A stretch of DNA of 64,000 nucleotides, from contig NZ_JBDIWA010000017.1 of the NCBI RefSeq assembly GCF_039794105.1, positions 1 to 64,000 on the forward strand, read 5' to 3'. The position numbers were made by a program, and so were the translations under genes. Below, one piece after another: positions 61,201 to 64,000 of this stretch. The notes beneath the pieces are model-generated. The model did no database searches, was not told the DNA's origin, and was given only the letters and a program-made list of their open reading frames with translations. The DNA is from Kuenenia sp039794105. Its GTDB lineage: Bacteria > Planctomycetota > Brocadiia > Brocadiales > Brocadiaceae. The stretch's first letter is position 1, and each line of letters begins with the position of its first letter.

Positions 61201-63543
61201 TTGGAACTGCCGTTGAAAACTTCAGAAAAAAATATGCCCAAACAGAAAAAAGCTTATTTCCGTTTTTTCAAAACCATAAAAATAAAACTTATTTTCTATC
61301 TTATACTAATTACTACCATCCCGATTCTTGTGGTAATCAGTACTTCATACAAAAAAGGGAAAAAGGCATTAAGCGAAAAAGTGGTGGAAAAACTCACGTC
61401 TATTGCTGATTTAAAAAAAACACAACTGAACAGTTGGTTACAGGAAAGGGTCGTAGATATTAGCGTTCTTTCTACAAACAAATCTTTAGAGGTATCATTT
61501 TCCAATCTGCTGTATCTGAGAAAAGCATTTCGCACCATCGGCAGTATGAAAGAAACCGAGATCGGAAGGGTGTATTATAACCGGTTGTCAGAATATTTAA
61601 ACAGCCTTAAGGAAAAACTCATTTATTGTGATGAGATATCCATCCTCGATATTGAAAACGGTGAAATTGTTATATCAACGAACCCTTCCAATATCGGTAT
61701 GTTCGACAAGGATTTCCCTGATTATCTTGATATCCTGAATAATAAGGGAATGCCTTTTAAAGATATCCACTATTCAGAATATACAAAGCAAATAGGCATG
61801 ACTTTCTTTAGTACAACAAAACTCACCGATCCGATAACTATGGAGGAAACGGACGACGTCAATGGCATTGTTCTTATCAGGGTAAACACGGAAGACTCCA
61901 TCAGTGCGTTAATGCAGGACTGGCCTGGAAGGGAAGATACCGGCGAAACGTTATTAGTACGCCGCAATGGCGATAAGTTGATATTTCTTAACAACTCGCG
62001 TCATTTGGCAAATACTGCACTAAGCCTGAGTATTCCCATAAGACTAATAGCGCCTGAATCTTTTATGCTTGACTCTATGGAAGAAGGCATTATGGAAGCG
62101 TATGATTACAGAGGAGTAGAAGTCCTTTGCGCTTTCCGGCATATTCCCCAGGTAAAGTGGGGGCTGCTGGTAAAGCAGGACAAACAGGAGGCCTTTAAGC
62201 CCATTACAAAACTGAAAATACATGTCATTACCTTAGTCAGCGCAAGCGTCCTCGTTATCATCGCTATCGTTTTCATCATTACTCATGGAATAACTCAGCC
62301 GATTCTTCAACTGGTGAAGGGCGCGGAAGCAATTGGCAAGGGAAGCCTTAACCACAGAATATCAATTAAGTCAGGAGATGAGGTTGGCAGGCTTGCGTCC
62401 GAGTTTAACAAAATGGCAGAAAAGCTGGAAGAATCATACGCAGGACTTGAACAAAGAATAAGAGAGAGAACCGCTCAGTTGAGGGCTTCTGAAGAAAAAT
62501 ACAGGGAATCAATTAATCTTGCCAATGACGCCATTTTCACCCTTGACCCTGATATGGCGCATATTGTTGATTCAAACAAAAAGGCGGAAGAACTATCGGG
62601 ATACACAAAAAAAGAATTAAGCCGGAGAAAAATATGGGAGATTGTGCCGGAATATGACCGGCAAAAAACCAAACATTTATGGAGGGAAATAAATAAGAAA
62701 GGCTCCGGTATGCTGGACAACCTTGATTGCCAGCATGCTGACGGAAGGATCATCCCTACGAGCATTAGCGCAAGTATTATTGAATATGGCAAAAAAAGGA
62801 CGATTCAATGGATTTGCAGGGACGTCACCGAAAGGAAAAGGATGGAAATGCAGCTTATTCAAACCGAACGCCTTGCCGCTGTCGGTGAATTGGCGGCGGG
62901 CGTTGCCCATGAAATAAACAACCCGCTGGGAGGATTGCAAAATTTCGTAAAAATGATGTCCAGGGAACCGGAAAATATTTCTCAAAACAAAGAATTTCTG
63001 GAATTAATGGCAGAAGGATTGAAAAGGATAGAAGTTATTGTAAAACAGCTCATGGCATTTTCCCGTCCTTATTCAACACATATGGACAATCATTGCGTAA
63101 ATACGGTAGTAAGAAATTCCATACGGTTTCTGGAACACCGCATCAAAGAACAACGAATAACACTGGAAGAACGTCTGTTTTCCGGCTTGCCGGAAATTTA
63201 CGCAGACGCCGACCAGATTTCTCAGGTGATCATTAACATTCTGGTAAACGCGCTTGACTGCATGGATAACGGCGGAAAACTCACCATTGCCACCGGCCAC
63301 TGCAACCATCTGAAATCAAGCATACACATAAAAATTACCGATACCGGGCCTGGCATTAACGATGATATTGCAAGCAGGATCTTCAATCCTTTTTTCACCA
63401 CAAAAGAAATGGGAAGCGGCCTGGGACTTGCCATTAGCAAGAGGATTGTGGAAGACCATGACGGAAACATTTTTGTCGACAGCAAGCCAGGCAAAGGGGC
63501 AACATTCTCTATATGTTTGCCCGTGAGAAAGGCAACGACGTAG
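61201..63543 (+). CDS. membrane sensor histidine kinase (Cache-HAMP-PAS-HisKA-HATPase)
   Basis: The 780 residues have membrane helix one (about 29-47), an extracytoplasmic sensor (about 50-335; ISILDIENGEIVISTNPSNI and a Cache-like fold) and helix two (about 342-362). HAMP (362-416), a coiled linker, PAS (about 430-545; SINLANDAIFTLDPDMAHIV), HisKA (GVAHEINNP near 570) and ATPase (DTGPGIN, GSGLGLAI, about 715-745) follow. The frame starts at TTG 61201 behind CCAGGA; ATG 61234 is an alternative but lacks a clear ribosome binding site. The response regulator starting at 63837 is the likely partner. Confidence 0.9.
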   Translation: MELPLKTSEKNMPKQKKAYFRFFKTIKIKLIFYLILITTIPILVVISTSYKKGKKALSEKVVEKLTSIADLKKTQLNSWLQERVVDISVLSTNKSLEVSFSNLLYLRKAFRTIGSMKETEIGRVYYNRLSEYLNSLKEKLIYCDEISILDIENGEIVISTNPSNIGMFDKDFPDYLDILNNKGMPFKDIHYSEYTKQIGMTFFSTTKLTDPITMEETDDVNGIVLIRVNTEDSISALMQDWPGREDTGETLLVRRNGDKLIFLNNSRHLANTALSLSIPIRLIAPESFMLDSMEEGIMEAYDYRGVEVLCAFRHIPQVKWGLLVKQDKQEAFKPITKLKIHVITLVSASVLVIIAIVFIITHGITQPILQLVKGAEAIGKGSLNHRISIKSGDEVGRLASEFNKMAEKLEESYAGLEQRIRERTAQLRASEEKYRESINLANDAIFTLDPDMAHIVDSNKKAEELSGYTKKELSRRKIWEIVPEYDRQKTKHLWREINKKGSGMLDNLDCQHADGRIIPTSISASIIEYGKKRTIQWICRDVTERKRMEMQLIQTERLAAVGELAAGVAHEINNPLGGLQNFVKMMSREPENISQNKEFLELMAEGLKRIEVIVKQLMAFSRPYSTHMDNHCVNTVVRNSIRFLEHRIKEQRITLEERLFSGLPEIYADADQISQVIINILVNALDCMDNGGKLTIATGHCNHLKSSIHIKITDTGPGINDDIASRIFNPFFTTKEMGSGLGLAISKRIVEDHDGNIFVDSKPGKGATFSICLPVRKATT

Positions 63544-63836
63544 CAAGGACTGCGGATAAAGACGCCGGGGAAGACCGTACAATGACGTAAAACAGCGACT
63601 TAAAACACTTTCTCTTTACAAGATCAATATTTTCCTGTTAACTTAAAAAAGCCGCCGCTGCGGAATGAAGGTGATAAAATAATTTATCCTTTAGTTCTAT
63701 GGAACGAGCGGTTTAAATATTAAATGGTAAAATCCGAATATTTAATTTTTTTAATCTGTGCAATCTGTGGTTCCGCCTTTCGTATCTCGTATTTCGTGCT
63801 TATTTTGTTCTGGCAATGCCAGTTTAGGAGTTTCAC

Positions 63837-64000
63837 ATGAGCAACAAGATTTTAATTGTCGATGATGAAAAACTAATGAGGATTTCACTGGAGAGTCAGT
63901 TAAAAAAAGAAGGGTATGATGTAAGTTCTGTTGACAATGCAAATGAAGGGATGAATTTGATAAAGTCGGAAGAATTTGACATAGTGGTGACGGACTTACG
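63837..64000 (+). CDS. response regulator, 3' end outside window
   Basis: ATG 63837 follows TAGGAG by 6 bases. The 54 visible residues are the start of a receiver domain: KILIVDDEKLMRISLESQLK (4-23) and the acceptor region FDIVVTDL at the edge. The output domain is not visible; an NtrC-type regulator would be usual for a kinase of the preceding type. The 293-bp gap before it holds an AATCTGTG word and TTCGTATCTCGTATTTCGTG repeats and no gene. Confidence 0.85.
   Translation, partial: MSNKILIVDDEKLMRISLESQLKKEGYDVSSVDNANEGMNLIKSEEFDIVVTDL

Overview
The window looks like a chromosome segment of an anammox planctomycete, most likely Candidatus Kuenenia or a close relative. This is inferred from gene content: an octaheme hydroxylamine-oxidoreductase-like cytochrome c, two adjacent formate/nitrite transporters, a full outer-membrane gene set (bamA, skp, lpxC, lpxA), SUMF1, DUF362 and NapG/NapH-like redox proteins, many multi-domain histidine kinases and a base composition near 40% G+C by eye. 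No rRNA, CRISPR array, phage or transposase gene was seen. Species identity was not tested by any search. LAYOUT. 0-7 kb is a flagellar filament region. A partial HD-GYP protein and one flagellin lie on the plus strand. On the minus strand a second flagellin with a near-consensus sigma-28 promoter is followed by fliD, an unknown small coiled-coil protein, fliS and flaG. A shortened glycosyltransferase sits between the two units. 7-12.6 kb holds a two-domain WaaP-like kinase, an acyl-CoA synthetase (ADP-forming) beta subunit, hflX, lgt-panD and a lipoprotein cytochrome c. 12.7-16 kb is an apparent operon of small proteins (unknown, DUF1858, two cupins, DUF2249) ending in the octaheme HAO-like cytochrome and a terminator. 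16-28.7 kb is a long minus-strand housekeeping run. In transcription order it is tRNA-Gln, a short glmU, prs, rplY, pth, rpsF, ssb, rpsR, rplI, dnaB, bamA, skp, lpxC, lpxA and a Gfo/Idh/MocA oxidoreductase. 28.7-40.6 kb is mixed metabolism: ilvD, a YqaA-like membrane protein, an exported Memo-AMMECR1 fusion, a second AMMECR1, leuB, a SUMF1 protein, a DgcN/DgcA-like D-glutamate pair, a GcvH-like protein lacking its lipoyl lysine, and mltA. 41-44.7 kb carries two formate/nitrite transporters and a GlcF-like iron-sulfur protein preceded by a terminator-like hairpin. 45-53 kb is a two-component cluster: a GGDEF response regulator, two REC-REC histidine kinases, a Cache-HAMP-PAS kinase and a lone receiver. 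53.3-54.7 kb has a cysteine-rich membrane protein and a peptidoglycan amidase downstream of a consensus promoter, a c-di-GMP-I (GEMM)-like aptamer and an intrinsic terminator. 54.8-60.7 kb has a NapH-NapG-DUF6599 fusion, a Tat-exported DUF362 protein, a response regulator and a PQQ-like beta-propeller. 61-64 kb has another sensor kinase and the start of its probable response regulator. HOW IT FITS TOGETHER. Motility, c-di-GMP signalling (HD-GYP, GGDEF, riboswitch-like leader), cell-envelope construction and anaerobic nitrogen redox chemistry are the themes. The intergenic regions from about 17 kb, and especially from 33 kb on, are full of short dispersed repeats. These include a palindromic element whose ends supply the stop codons of lpxA and of the SUMF1 gene.
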